Assembly (NCBI GenBank): GCA_009760855.2
Contig: WPIO01000263.1
Coordinates: 104,551-168,550, forward strand
Direction of reading: 5' to 3'
DNA from: Cristatella mucedo
Taxonomy: Eukaryota; Bryozoa; Phylactolaemata; Cristatellidae
Length of the DNA: 64,000 nt
In this document: positions 33,197 through 43,877 of the stretch, in pieces
How the letters are laid out: each line of letters starts with the position of its first letter
Position numbering within the stretch: the stretch's first letter is position 1
Translations under genes and position numbers: made by a program
Notes under the pieces: generated by a model
The model's database searches: none
What the model was told of the DNA's origin: nothing
Seen by the model: the letters and a program-made list of their open reading frames with translations, nothing else

Positions 33197-33873
33197 GTCT
33201 GGTCTGTCTGGTCTGTCTGGTCTGTCTGGTCTGTCTGGTCTGTCTGGTCTGTCTGGTCTGTCTGGTCTGTCTGGTCTGTCTGGTCTGTCTGGTCTGTCTG
33301 GTCTGTCTGGTCTGTCTGGTCTGTCTGGTCTGTCTGTCTGTCTGTCTGGTCTGTCTGGTCTGTCTGGTCTGTCTGGTCTGTCTGGTCTGTCTGGTCTGTC
33401 TGGTCTGTCTGGTCTGTCTGGTCTGTCTGGTCTGTCTGGTCTGTCTGGTCTGTCTGGTCTGTCTGGTCTGTCTGGTCTGTCTGGTCTGTCTGGTCTGTCT
33501 GGTCTGTCTGGTCTGTCTGGTCTGTCTGGTCTGTCTGGTCTGTCTGGTCTGTCTGGTCTGTCTGGTCTGTCTGGTCTGTCTGGTCTGTCTGGTCTGTCTG
33601 GTCTGTCTGGTCTGTCTGGTCTGTCTGGTCTGTCTGGTCTGTCTGGTCTGTCTGGTCTGTCTGGTCTGTCTGGTCTGTCTGGTCTGTCTGGTCTGTCTGG
33701 TCTGTCTGGTCTGTCTGGTCTGTCTGGTCTGTCTGGTCTGTCTGGTCTGTCTGGTCTGTCTGGTCTGTCTGGTCTGTCTGGTCTGGTCTGTCTGTCTGGT
33801 CTGTCTGGTCTGTCTGGTCTGTCTGGTCTGTCTGGTCTGTCTGGTCTGTCTGGTCTGTCTGGTCTGTCTGGTC
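33197..33873. repeat. Minisatellite of about 75 GGTCTGTCT units
   Basis: A 9-base unit repeated almost perfectly, with one phase slip near 33330-33347 (extra GTCT units) and one near 33781-33797. Because the unit is 9 bases and contains no stop in any phase, all frames stay open. The 305-, 299-, 258- and 238-codon frames here (WSV, GLS, RPD and QTR repeats) are therefore not evidence of genes. The array abuts family D copy 2. Confidence 0.97.
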
Positions 33874-33883
33874 TGTCTGTCAC

Positions 33884-33929
33884 TCTCTCTCACACATTCT
33901 CTCTCTCTCTCTCTCTTGCTATTATGGTC

Positions 33930-34021
<92 letters not shown>
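33884..34021. repeat. (CT)n microsatellite
   Basis: Two CT runs separated by a short TTGCTATTATGGTCTCTGTCTG interruption at 33917-33939; the second run is nearly perfect for about 80 bases. Confidence 0.95.
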
Positions 34022-34025
<4 letters not shown>

Positions 34026-34332
34026 AGTACATAGAGTAGGCCGTTCGTAAAGTAGTATTGGGTGACCTCACTTACATTGCCATAAAAACATTATTTTGTT
34101 GCTTTCCCAAAACTTGTACCTTTTTTATATTTTACGGTGTGCTCAATGCAGTATGTTATTGAGTAGTATACCTTTGAGTAGCACTGGTGTAGTTCATCAC
34201 TGTCTAGTTCCCCGACTCCTGGCTGTACCTTATTGTCTACAATTAAGCAGGTCACTAGTGATCCAGTCCTCCTGCAGTTCGTATCCTAATCAAAGAAGAC
34301 AACAAGTCCTCTGAAGCTATTTATTCCCACTG

Positions 34333-34522
34333 TCCTGCTCCTACGTTGCATTGATGTGCTGCTGCCACACAGAACAAACATCATGTACATCAATACGTCA
34401 TTAGGTTCAGATCATTTCCCAGCACCTTTCAAAAAAGCTGTAGTCAGGCCACTTCTCAAGAAAGCTACACTAGACCTAGAGAGCTTAAGCAAATACCGCC
34501 CAGTATCAATTTTATTATTCCT

Positions 34523-34555
<33 letters not shown>

Positions 34556-36066
34556 CACTTGATAAAGCGCCCTCATAGAACTCAATCTCTTTCTAGGTGC
34601 TTTACATTTGCGGTGAAGGGAAACGCAATTTAATGGTGAGTAATTTCATGCTTGATAAACAACATGAATAACATGGTTAGGGGCGACATGCACAGGGTCA
34701 GCATGCAAATGTGGTTAGTGGGTTCTATCAAATGAGCTATCAAAGACACTGGAGCGGGTCGTGGCGGACTAGCTGAACTCATTTATCGAAACTTCAAACC
34801 TTGCTAGTAAGTTCCAGTCTGGCTTTAGAGCTAATCGCTCCACAAAGTCAGCCTCGCTTAGGGTATACAACGACCTACTTAGGAATGCAGACACGAGTAG
34901 AGTGTCTCTGCTTGTTTTTCTCAATCTTTCGGAAGCTTTTGATACTATCGATCATAAATTTCTTCTTCTATAGTGCCTCTCATATCGCATGGGCATCACT
35001 GGCTATGCTCTGCAATGGTTCACGTCCTATTTCAGTGGGAGGCTCCTGAGTATAGGCGTGAATGGACAAAGATCATCCGAGTTCCCCTGAAATATTGGGT
35101 ACCTTAGAGCTCCGTGCTAGGTCTGGTTCTTTTCAGGCTTTATGCTCTATCTCTTGTTGGTGTGATTGCCAAGCACAATCTAGGCTTTCACTTCTATGCG
35201 TATGACCGTCTGTTGTACCTTTGCTTTGATCCCTCCCAGCCTTTGAGCACCTCGAATTCTCTCAACTCACTAGCAGCATGTAATTATAACACCTGCAAAT
35301 GAATGGCAGCAAATTTTCTAAAACTAAATGATTACAAAACTAGATTACTAGTTGTTTTGGCTAACTCAGTGTGATGCCAAAATTGGAAAGATTGACGTTC
35401 GAAATTGGCTTTGCATGCATTTCTCCTGTTGAATCAGCTCGAAATCTAGGTGTCGTGTTCCAAAGTGACCTCTCGTTAGACAACCACATCAGCTACAAAG
35501 TCGAATCTGCTTTCTTTCAGCTACATAACATTTCTATAACTCGGGCTTGTTTAGATAAGGATAATACGTCTAAGTTTTGTCCATGAATTCGTGACATCCC
35601 GTCTTGACTTCTGTAACTCACAGCTTTCTGACCTACCAACATGTGCAATCAAGCTTACAGCTGGTGCAAAACGCTGTGGCTAGGTTAGTCTATCGTAAGT
35701 ATGGCGGTTGCCACGTTACAACAAGTCTTGCCAACCTGCATGGGCTACCTGCCAAGAGACTAATCGACTTCAAGTAATGTCACTCACTTTTTCATCACTT
35801 CATTCCTTGGCTTCATCCTATCTCTCAGATCTACTCCCCCACCAGGCCAAGCATCGTACAACTCGCTTTTCGGAATCCAAAAGTTTACCAATACCTCGCG
35901 CAAACATCAAATACTTTGGAGACCGTGCATTTAGTTCGTATGCTCCCAAAGCCTGGAACTCGCTCCCGACTTGCGTCAAAACATCCCCTGACTAGACCAT
36001 ATTTAAAAAGAACTTAAAATCACACCTATTCAGGACAGCATTTAGTGGGTCCCTGTGAGTCGTCGC
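34333..36066 (+). mobile_element. Longest LINE-A copy, split by another LINE-A
   Basis: The only copy reaching upstream of the palm: INTSLGSDHFPAPFKKAV, VRPLLKKATLDLESL and KYRPVS (34390-34510). It is interrupted at 34525-34722 by a minus-strand LINE-A tail, then resumes with SKFQSGFRANRSTKSASLRVYNDLL-like sequence (in shifted frames) and TIDH. A damaged catalytic box reads YAYD (FHFYAYD, about 35196-35207). The thumb and the C-terminal APKAWNSLPTCV follow. The 3' end stops at about 36066 without UTR or tail. Many stops and frameshifts; clearly dead. Confidence 0.88.
34525..34722 (-). mobile_element. LINE-A 3' fragment nested in the LINE-A copy
   Basis: (AAT)n, CACTTGATAAAGCGCCC, AACTCAATCTCTTTC, GCTTTACATTTGCGG, GACATGCACAGGGTCAGCATG, ending at TGTGGTTAGTGG. 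The plus-strand LINE reads on either side of it, so this insertion is younger than the host copy. Confidence 0.85.
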
Positions 36067-36211
36067 TAAGCAGGTAGCCATTTTGTGGCAGAATAAACTA
36101 AAATAGCTAGAGTGCAGTTATGATTAAGTCCGAAGTAGGAATTTCTGGTAGAGCGAATCAAATGTGAAATCGACGTCAACAAGTACATACCTGGTTTTTT
36201 CTAACGTGATT
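36067..36211. other. No gene seen
   Basis: Short spacer between a LINE-A copy and a SINE. Confidence 0.4.
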
Positions 36212-36375
36212 ACGCACAAGTTAAGGTGGTAGCTTTTCACGACCAACGTCGTGGGTTTGAATCCTCGGGTAGGTGATCTTATATTGCCACTGCAAGTGGT
36301 GGTGATGGCCGTACTGGTTCTTCTGTCCCTATAAAAAAGGAGGCTGTTAAATCAGCTACTATTACTTGTATCTTG
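36212..36375 (+). mobile_element. SINE1 copy
   Basis: GGTGGTAGCTTTTCACGACC, the B-box variant GGTTTGAATCC (about 36250), GTAGGTGATC, TATTGCCACTGCAAGTGGTG, GTGATGGCCGTACTGG and CTTCTGTCCCTATAAAAAAG, GGCTGTTAAATCAGCTA. Good full-length match to the copy at 8830; the head is decayed. Confidence 0.8.
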
Positions 36376-37204
36376 AGTTAGTGCCCGACTTACAGTTCTT
36401 CGAGATTAGAGCCATCTCAAGGCCAATTACTGCTCCGAGTTGAGAGCTAGAATTCGGGTTACTAGCCGGCTTCCAATAGCCCTACCCTAGTGTGCTTGGG
36501 GAAGCACACATTAAACGCCACAACATCCGCCTCGCATCCCACGTCTCAAGCATTCACTTCAAGTGGCTAGCTCACAGTGAAAGCATAATTATGCTCGCGT
36601 TTGAGCATGCAGCTATTTTGCAAAACGTCAGTTTTCCAGCACTGGATCCCAAGGACGTGATTGCGAAGGACTCGGCTGAGAAGAAAATATTAAAATACAT
36701 TGAACTAAAGAAAAATATTTTGAAAAACTTCAACAAGGTGTGCATTTACCCGACTTGGAAATGCAGTACGAGCGTAGCAATTCTATTCTCTGCACCAACT
36801 GCAGAGGAATAAGTCGACAAACACTATCACTCTAGCTGAAGGTATTTAAATCATTTCCAAAAAGAGGACATCTTACCAAACAAATAAGGAGAAGCTTCTG
36901 ATGGTGTAGTTGACGGAAAAGCTGCTCGAAGGAGATACCATGACGGAGGCAATAATATGTGATAAGGCACTAGCTTTTTAAACTGTATTGCTTCAGCGAC
37001 CCCTGGCACCTCAACGCACGACAACTCGGGCGATCCCGTTTAAAGCTAGCCGGAATTGATTCGAACGTTTTAAAACGGAAACAGCATTCACTGTGTTGTC
37101 AGGCACCGTGAAGCAGGGAGTGAAATTATGATATATATCAACTATGCATCCTCAAAACCTTTTCAAATCATTCATAGCGAACATTGATTTGACCTACAAG
37201 CCGG
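36376..37204. other. Unassigned; one 106-codon ORF at 36492-36812
   Basis: The plus frame 36492-36812 has protein-like composition in its second half (FEHAAILQN, DVIAKDSAEKKILKYIEL, lysine-rich helix), but I recognise no family and no splice context can be argued. The rest shows nothing. Confidence 0.25.
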
Positions 37205-37412
37205 ACTTTTAGCAAGTGCATTCAGGAGCTTACAGTTCACACACATTTCTGCAACTAGGATTGTCTTCCGTGAGCATTATAGCTCTCATAGTACACCACT
37301 ACTTGCTAACCTGCACCGGCTCCCCATCAAGCAGTGCATCGACTATAAGGTTCTGTCACTCACGTTTTAGTCCTTTAATTAGCTTGCTCCAGCCTACCTA
37401 TCCTAACTAATT
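37205..37412 (+). mobile_element. LINE-A relic, strongly decayed
   Basis: TCAGGAGCTTACAGTTCAC, TCTGCAACTAGG, CCGTGAGCATTATAGC, ACTACTTGCTAACCTGCACC and CATCAAGCAGTGCATCGAC follow the LINE-A thumb segment (LQLVQNSAARLVCRE...LLADLHWLPVKQRID) base by base with heavy change. Confidence 0.7.
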
Positions 37413-38227
37413 CTCACTTACACAGTATGCCACAATCGGCAGAATTTCGGTGCAGGAATGTAACAGCACATCCTTAACTAAGCATTGGGTGGCTATTTCA
37501 AGCGCTGATTCATGCGGATTGACTACCACGGTTAAATCTAGGCGATGCATTTATCAGCGAATTCGACAACCACAAAAAAGTCGCTTTTTAAGCATTTCGG
37601 ATGGTCTAAGTCGCAGCATGTCAGCTGGCTAATTAGAATAGAAAAGCTCACCTGCAGCATTGTGTTTTTTCCAACGACAATATACGTTACAAGAACAATT
37701 ACTGTTCAGAGAGAATAGGCGGTGATTCGCCGACCATTAAGCAATCAACTCTCAGGCTAAGCCAAACGAGCTGGATAGGAATGGACACAGCATACACTGG
37801 TAGCCAGTCTAGAGAGTCCACAAAGTAACATGGGGGATAACGTCTCACTAAATTCATACCAAAGGCATGTGTTTTTATTTAGAGACTCAATAAATGCTTC
37901 CACACGCTTTGCATAACTTGGCTATGCATAGTATTGTGGAAAATCTTATTATCCGAAAAGTTTGCAGCCATAGCTTTAGCTTCGGAGTTTATTCCTTGAA
38001 AATGCAGAGACACCAAAAGCCGGATGTCTTGGTATTTAAGCTTGAAAGGACTTTGGAGCTTGCAAACAGGATTACTCAACCTCCGATTACAAGTCAGGTA
38101 GTTATGCCGATCAAGCAATATACCATTATAATTACTTACCATTTCACCATATTGCCTCAACTCGTCTTCCTATTGTTACTACTTCCAAACGTCGGTTAAG
38201 TCCAGCTGCCTCTAGGTAGGTGATTCA
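37413..38227. other. No recognised gene
   Basis: Frames of 93 and 101 codons on opposite strands over 37879-38199 are mutual shadows without motifs. No repeat match. Confidence 0.35.
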
Positions 38228-39462
38228 CTGCCTACATGATTTGCTCGATCTTATGGCTGCGTTGGGTGCTATCAATCACCAAGTCATTATTGAGTCACTC
38301 TCATCTCGCCAGGGCATTACTGGCACGGCATTGCAATGGTTCAAGTCTGATCTCAGTTGGAGACCACAGAATAGTAATGTATATCTTCAAAGATCGTCCG
38401 AGGAGCAAAGGAAATATGAGAAACCTCAGGGCTTGGTGTTTGGTCCAGCTCGCTTCACGGTTTATACTCTTTCTCTTGCCGATGCGATTGCCAAGCTCAC
38501 TGTAGCTTTTTCCTTCGATGTGGCTGACGCTCAGTTGTAACTTTGCTTTGATCCCTCCTAGCTCTCCAAAACATCAAATTCTCTCAACTGCCTTGCTGCA
38601 TCTATAGATGATATCCACACATGGATGGCAGACAGCTTTCATAAATTGAATGATGATAAAACAAACTTACTAGTTACGGGCTAAGAATTGTGATTCAGAA
38701 ATTGGAAAAGCTGACTCTCAAAATCTGCTGTGCCAGCATATCGCCAATTGAATTTGCATGCAATCAAGATGTCATATTCCAAAGTAACCTTTCATTAGAT
38801 GACCGCATGCACTTCTCAGTCCATTCTAAGTACTTTCAACTATATAATATTGCAAAAACTTGAGCTTCTGTAGACAGGGATATCATATTTAAGTCGGTCT
38901 ATGCATTTTTGACATCCCCTATTGACTCCAATAACTCCCTGCTAGCTGGTCTACCGGCCCGTACCGTCAGTGGCTTCCAGCTTGTGCTAAATTTAAAAGT
39001 CATTCTTGACTGTCGTGAGCGTCTCAGTTGCACCATCATACATAACTCTTCTTGCTGACCTGTACGGACGATTGGTCAAGCAACGATCGGCTTCAAGGTT
39101 TTGTCGCTCACTTTCAGGCCCCTTCATGCTTTGGCTCAGCCTACCTTCCAGATCTACTGCCCCACGAGTGCAAGCCTCTGATCACCCGCTTTTCGGAATT
39201 TAACTGTTTACCTGTACCCTTAAAAACGACAAATCCTGTGGATACTGCTCCTTTTGTTTGTATGCTCCCAAAGCCTGGACCTCACTACCGACTTCAGTCA
39301 CGACATCGCCTGACTTGACCACATTAAATAAAGAATAAAAAACGCACCTATTCATCACAGCACTTAGTGGGTCACTGTGATTCTTTGTGTATGTGCACAT
39401 GTGTTCAGACACTATGCATTCTGGAAGTGGCCACAGGCATGTTGACCATCAACCTAACCACT
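38228..39462 (+). mobile_element. LINE-A copy, old, with RT remnant
   Basis: Starts at DLLDLMAALGAINHQ (compare LDLLAAFDTIDHK) and continues ALQWFKSDLSWR and PQGLVFGPARFTVYT. The catalytic box is degenerated to FDVADAQL. The thumb and C-terminus follow at 38880-39310. The 3' UTR is cut at about 39462, before the tail. The next LINE-A copy starts about 40 bases later in the same orientation. It is far more diverged than that neighbour. Confidence 0.85.
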
Positions 39463-39501
39463 AAATTACTGTTGCTTGTTAGGAATACTACCACTAACCA
39501 T

Positions 39502-40594
39502 GTTGTATCTTTGCTTTGATCCCTCCCAGCCTTCGAGCACCTCAAATTCTCTAATCTCACTTGCTGCATGCATTGATGACATCCGCACATGGATGGCAGC
39601 AAATTTTCTAAAACTAAACGATGATAAAACTAACGTATTAGTTATGGGCAAACCCAGTGTGTTTCAGAGATTGGAAAGGCTGTCTCTCAAAATTGGCTCT
39701 GCCAGCAAATCTCCAGTCGATTAAGCTCGAAATCTAGGTGTCATATTCCAAAGCGACCTCTCGTTAGACGACCATATCAGCTCCACAGTCAAATCTGCCT
39801 ATTTTCAGCTTTGATTGCTAAAATTCGGGCTTGTTTAGATAAGGATACCACGTCCAAAATGGTCCATGCATTCGTGACATCTCGTCTCGACTTCTGCAAC
39901 CCACTGCTTACTGGCCTACCAGCATGTGCGATCAGGCGATTGCAGCTGGTGCAAAACTCTGCAGCTAGGCTTGCCTGTTTTTAGCATCGCAGTTGCCACA
40001 TTACTCCACTTCTCGCCAACCTGCACTGGCTACCAATCAAGTAACAGATTGACTTCAAGGCTTTGTCGCTCACTTTGAGGTCCCTTCATTCTATGGCTCC
40101 AGCCTATCTCTCAGATATACTCCCCCATTAGGCCAACCATCGTACCACCCGCTTTTCGGAATCCAACAGTCTAGAAATACCTCGTACAAACAAACCTCGA
40201 ATCCTTCGGAGACCGTGCATTTAGTTCGTATGCTCCCAAAGCCTGGAACTCCCTCCCGACCTGCGTCAGAACATCCCCTGATCTGACCACATTTAAAATG
40301 AACTTAAAAACACACCTATTTAGGACAGCATTTAGTGGGTCCCTGTGATTCATCCTTCACGTGCCTATGCGTGCTGACACTGCACATGCTGCCACTCACT
40401 ACATTTGCATGCTGACCCTGTGCATGTCACCCCTAACCAGGTTATTCATTTTGTTTGTTTTTCAAGCATGATTTTACTTAGCACTTACTTGCATTTCCCT
40501 TTGCAGCAAATTTAAAGCACCTAGAAAGAGATTGAGTTCTCTGAGGTCGCTTTATCAAGTACATTGTTATTATTATTAATATTATTATTATTAA
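39502..40594 (+). mobile_element. LINE-A copy, 5'-truncated after YADD
   Basis: LYLCFDPSQPSS, ACIDDIRTWMAANFLKLNDD, TNVLVMGKPS and LERLSLKIGSAS (frame 39476-39724), a stop at 39721, then the thumb, the C-terminal APKAWNSLPTCV block, the 3' UTR and a tail ending in a long ATT run at 40565-40594. One of the less diverged copies, but broken by stops and a small deletion (CTTTGATTGC at about 39808). Confidence 0.9.
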
Positions 40595-40611
40595 CCATGC
40601 GATCGTGCTTA

Positions 40612-40675
40612 GTTTGCAGCAAATATAATTTGCTTAGAGAGATATAAGTCTTCTGAGGGTGCCATATCAAATTTC
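40612..40675 (+). mobile_element. LINE-A tail remnant
   Basis: TTTGCAGCAAATATAATTTGC, TTAGAGAGATATAAG and TCTGAGGGTGCCATATCAAA match the LINE-A 3' tail in order, directly after the ATT run of the preceding copy. Confidence 0.55.
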
Positions 40676-41061
40676 TTTGAATTTTTTTATACTATAGAAT
40701 ATGCAGTTCGATACGTGAGAGATTACCAAGCTTGAAAATACCCTCGATGACTGCTGAGAAACCGAAAGACTGCACCGATGCATGTTTTAAGTTGGGTAAA
40801 TGCATCCAATTTATCGGTGGCTAAAGGTGCTCGAAATTTAGATCTTTAAAAAATGGTGAATTTTTCAGTAGTCAGACAGTCTTTGCCTCAATAAAAAAAG
40901 AGCTGCTCTGCATGTCTTAACTCTTGGTAAGAAAAAAAAGGTAGGAGCATATATGCATTATTACAAATGCAGTTAACTCACGCAGATACTTTTTAGCGAT
41001 GGTCTAGAGAGTAGCAGATTATAAAATACAGAAATATGTATTGTTACATATTAATCCACCT
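40676..41061. other. No gene seen
   Basis: AT-rich, non-coding, no repeat match. Confidence 0.4.
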
Positions 41062-41370
41062 ATTATTATTATTGTTATTATTCCCTTTGCACACCAATTT
41101 AGGACAGCATTTAGTGGGTACCTGTGATTCGTCCTTGATTTGCTTATGCGTGCTGACACTGCTCATGCTGCCACTAACCACATATGCATGCTGACCCTGT
41201 GTATTTCCACCCTAACTATGTTATTCATGTTGTTTGTTTATCAAGCATGATGTTACTCACCATTTAATTGCATTTTCCTTTGTAGCAAATTTAAAGTGCC
41301 TAGAAAGAGAGTGAGTTCTGCGATGGTGCTTTATGAAGTGCATTATAATAATTAGTATTATTATTAATCC
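41062..41370 (+). mobile_element. LINE-A 3' fragment preceded by an ATT run
   Basis: 41062-41083 is (TTA)n. LINE-A sequence starts at about 41090 (ACCAATTTAGGACAGCATTTAG) and runs through GTGACTGACACTG-type UTR words to GAGTGAGTTCTGCGATGGTGC and a second ATT run (41355-41368). The fragment is therefore bracketed by ATT repeats, as expected if the LINE inserted into an existing ATT tract or the tail of an older copy. Confidence 0.8.
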
Positions 41371-42499
41371 CGAAGGACGAGCTAATTTAGTATGTCAGCA
41401 CTGCAGGCCTATCGTGCTGTTGAACGTTACGGTGGAAAAAGCACTTACAAAGCAATTCATATAGTAAAGGAACACCTACAACGGAAACGCATGATACAGG
41501 GCTTATTGTATTGCGACCGCTCAGAGTTACGAATGATTCGAAGTATAGCCTGCCTTATTTTACTACCATGAGGAATTTTTTTGCAAACAGTCGTGAAAAT
41601 ACTTGCACGCAGGGCTGATTATACGACGACTTTCAACTTTTGTCCGTTAACAATTCTTCTAATAGACCAGTTACGCTAAAGATAATTTTGGATTTCTACA
41701 AGAAGAAAATGCATTAAAAGCAAGCTCTGATGCTACAGTTTCTCGAGCAAAAGAGAGCAATTCGAAATCGAACAAATAAAGACTACAAGATATTGACTTT
41801 TGCCTGTGCCATTTCAACGTTGCACGTGTCCAACCAGTGTGATGTATGAGATAGCTTAATTAGCATAACCGCAATTGGAATCGATACAGTTTCAAGTAGC
41901 TGTTTACGTTGGGCTTAATAGGATACGATTCAACGCTTGAGGAAGAATATATGCAAACAGCTAAGCAGTGCGACTGATAAGCAGAATTGGTACATGCATC
42001 AGTCTTCCTCTATAAGCTGCACCAAGATTCTTGAATTGGCAATATAGCTTGAAAGTTTCAATGCGACAAATGATCATCAGATGAAACCACAAACGTAACA
42101 GTTATTAGGCAATTCTATAAATTAGGTAAAACGAAAAAATGAGAATGAACAATGGACTAATTAAAAAAAGATTGAGTGATTGCTGACTTCTATCTTATTC
42201 AGATCTGATCATGCTGAGCTATAGCCTAATATTTTTCTAAATAATCATAAATAGGCATACCTTACTTCTGAGACTTTACTGTGCAGCAGCTGTCAACAGT
42301 TTTTATAATATACTAAATATATCAGTTTCACCGCCCACTCAGTAAGGAAAGTGAAGAAACGCACTCGCGTAGGACTACATAAATACATAACTACAATTAA
42401 ATATCCCAGCAAATTACATGTACGTCCTGAAAGCAGTCCAACAGCGAGACCATCAGTACGCTAACAGCAGCCCAAAAATGTCCCATTTTTTGTCCGGTA
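41371..42499. other. No gene seen
   Basis: AT-rich stretch, no frame over 60 codons, no repeat match. Confidence 0.45.
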
Positions 42500-42660
42500 A
42501 GGATCACTAGGTAATAGGGGGATTGCTTTTTACGGCCTTGGCTCAGAGGTCGTGGGTTTTAATCCTGCAGCTGGCGATCCTGTATCGCTTGTGTGAGCAA
42601 TTATGTTACACATAAATGGTCTTTTGTTACCATAAAAAAGCCGTCAAATAGGCTAGTGTT
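42500..42660 (+). mobile_element. SINE1 copy, diverged
   Basis: GGGGGATTGCTTTTTACGGCC, GAGGTCGTGGGTTTTAATCC (altered B box), TGCAGCTGGCGATCCTGTATCGC, AATGGTCTTTTGTTACC and ATAAAAAAGCCG follow SINE1 order. The central GTGGTGATAGCC block is largely lost. Confidence 0.65.
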
Positions 42661-43486
42661 TTTAACACCCAAAATACAGGTTTCTATCAGATAGGAAAGG
42701 GCTTGCAGAATACAAATGATGTCGTAAACCAGACACTGCAATTTTTGTAGCCTCATCAATACGGCCAAATGCAAACTTCGTCTACCTGTTCAGGCCCACT
42801 GCATGGCCCGAACTGTGTGCTTGCATGAGCTCATGAAGAACGACGAGACTGCTTTACATTTGGGACTATGATAACGGATGTTATGTTTGGGATAGCCAGG
42901 CAACTGAGCATGTTTCACGGCACATTCTGCCAAAGGCAGCACTTACATTATTTGCCAAAACCTAATCTTCGTTTATTGCAACATTTGGTTTCTCGTTCTT
43001 ACTCACACACGCCTGGCCTTTACCCAAGCTGCAGCCTACGTGTGCTCACTGCCGAATAAGTGATTCTCTTTTTCTGTAGCACTGCTTTGGTACAGTGGCT
43101 CAGTTGCATGCCCAGACCCAGGTCTCGCTGAGGGCTTGGCCTCGAGCCAGGAGCGTTTGTGAAGCGCATTTACAAAGATTAGGTTCTATAAGGGATATAC
43201 TAGTGAATGATATTTTAGTTTGGTCTGTTAGTTTTGCGTATTTTTTTAGTGCAAGACCTTAGAGTAGCCGTTGTTGCTAAAAATACAATTTACGAGAGAG
43301 ACTCTTCGATGCCGGTTCAATAAAATAAAGGTATTTACATCGGCTCATACCAGGCCATGATCATTTAAGATCGCCAACTTTATATAATATAAAAGTCGAC
43401 AGGTCATAGAAAACTCTGGCCAGCATCCTACGATGTTTAGGATAAAACTTGTAACAGACAAGACTGTGAAGAAAGTATACTCACTA
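42661..43486. other. No gene; possible tRNA-like relic at 43090-43190
   Basis: TACAGTGGCTCAGTTGCATGC, GACCCAGGTC, CCTCGAGCCAGG and GCGCATTTACAAAG recall a tRNA-derived SINE with a LINE-like ending, but no second copy exists here to support it. Confidence 0.25.
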
Positions 43487-43592
43487 TAATACTAATAACA
43501 ACGTTACACCTAATAGAGCGCCCTCAGAGAACTCATTCTCTTACTAGGAACTTCATATTTGCCACAAAGGAAACATGAATGAAATGTGAATG
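43487..43592 (-). mobile_element. LINE-A tail, left arm of an inverted pair
   Basis: AT-rich end, AGAGCGCCCTCAGAGAACTC, TTACTAGGAACTTC and TTTGCCACAAAGGAAAC. About 200 bases to the right lies a plus-strand tail. Confidence 0.75.
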
Positions 43593-43789
43593 GACTCGCT
43601 TTTGACTGCCTTATTGCGGCAGGATTAGTGAGAAAACATTGCTGGAAATTCAAAATTGACCTCGAATGGTCAAGATACAGTCATAGACAACCATGCAATG
43701 CACGTTGGAATATCTGTGTTGCCCATGTCGACAGCATCTAGTATTGGAGCTTCAGATACTGAATTAAAACCTCACCTCTACCTCTACCT

Positions 43790-43877
43790 GAAGCAAACAT
43801 AAAGCACCTAGAATTAGATTGGGTTCTCTGAGGATGCTTTATCAAGTGAGTCGTTATTATATTACTAATATTATTAG
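43790..43877 (+). mobile_element. LINE-A tail, right arm of an inverted pair
   Basis: GAAGCAAACATAAAGCACCTAG, TTGGGTTCTCTGAGGATGC and TTTATCAAGTGAGTCGTTATTAT end in an ATT-rich run. In inverted orientation to 43487-43592, so the two could pair. Confidence 0.75.

Noticed and set aside
33122-34039. Long open frames of 238-305 codons over the GGTCTGTCT array
   Set aside because: A 9-base unit lacking stops keeps all phases open; no non-repeat domain is present.
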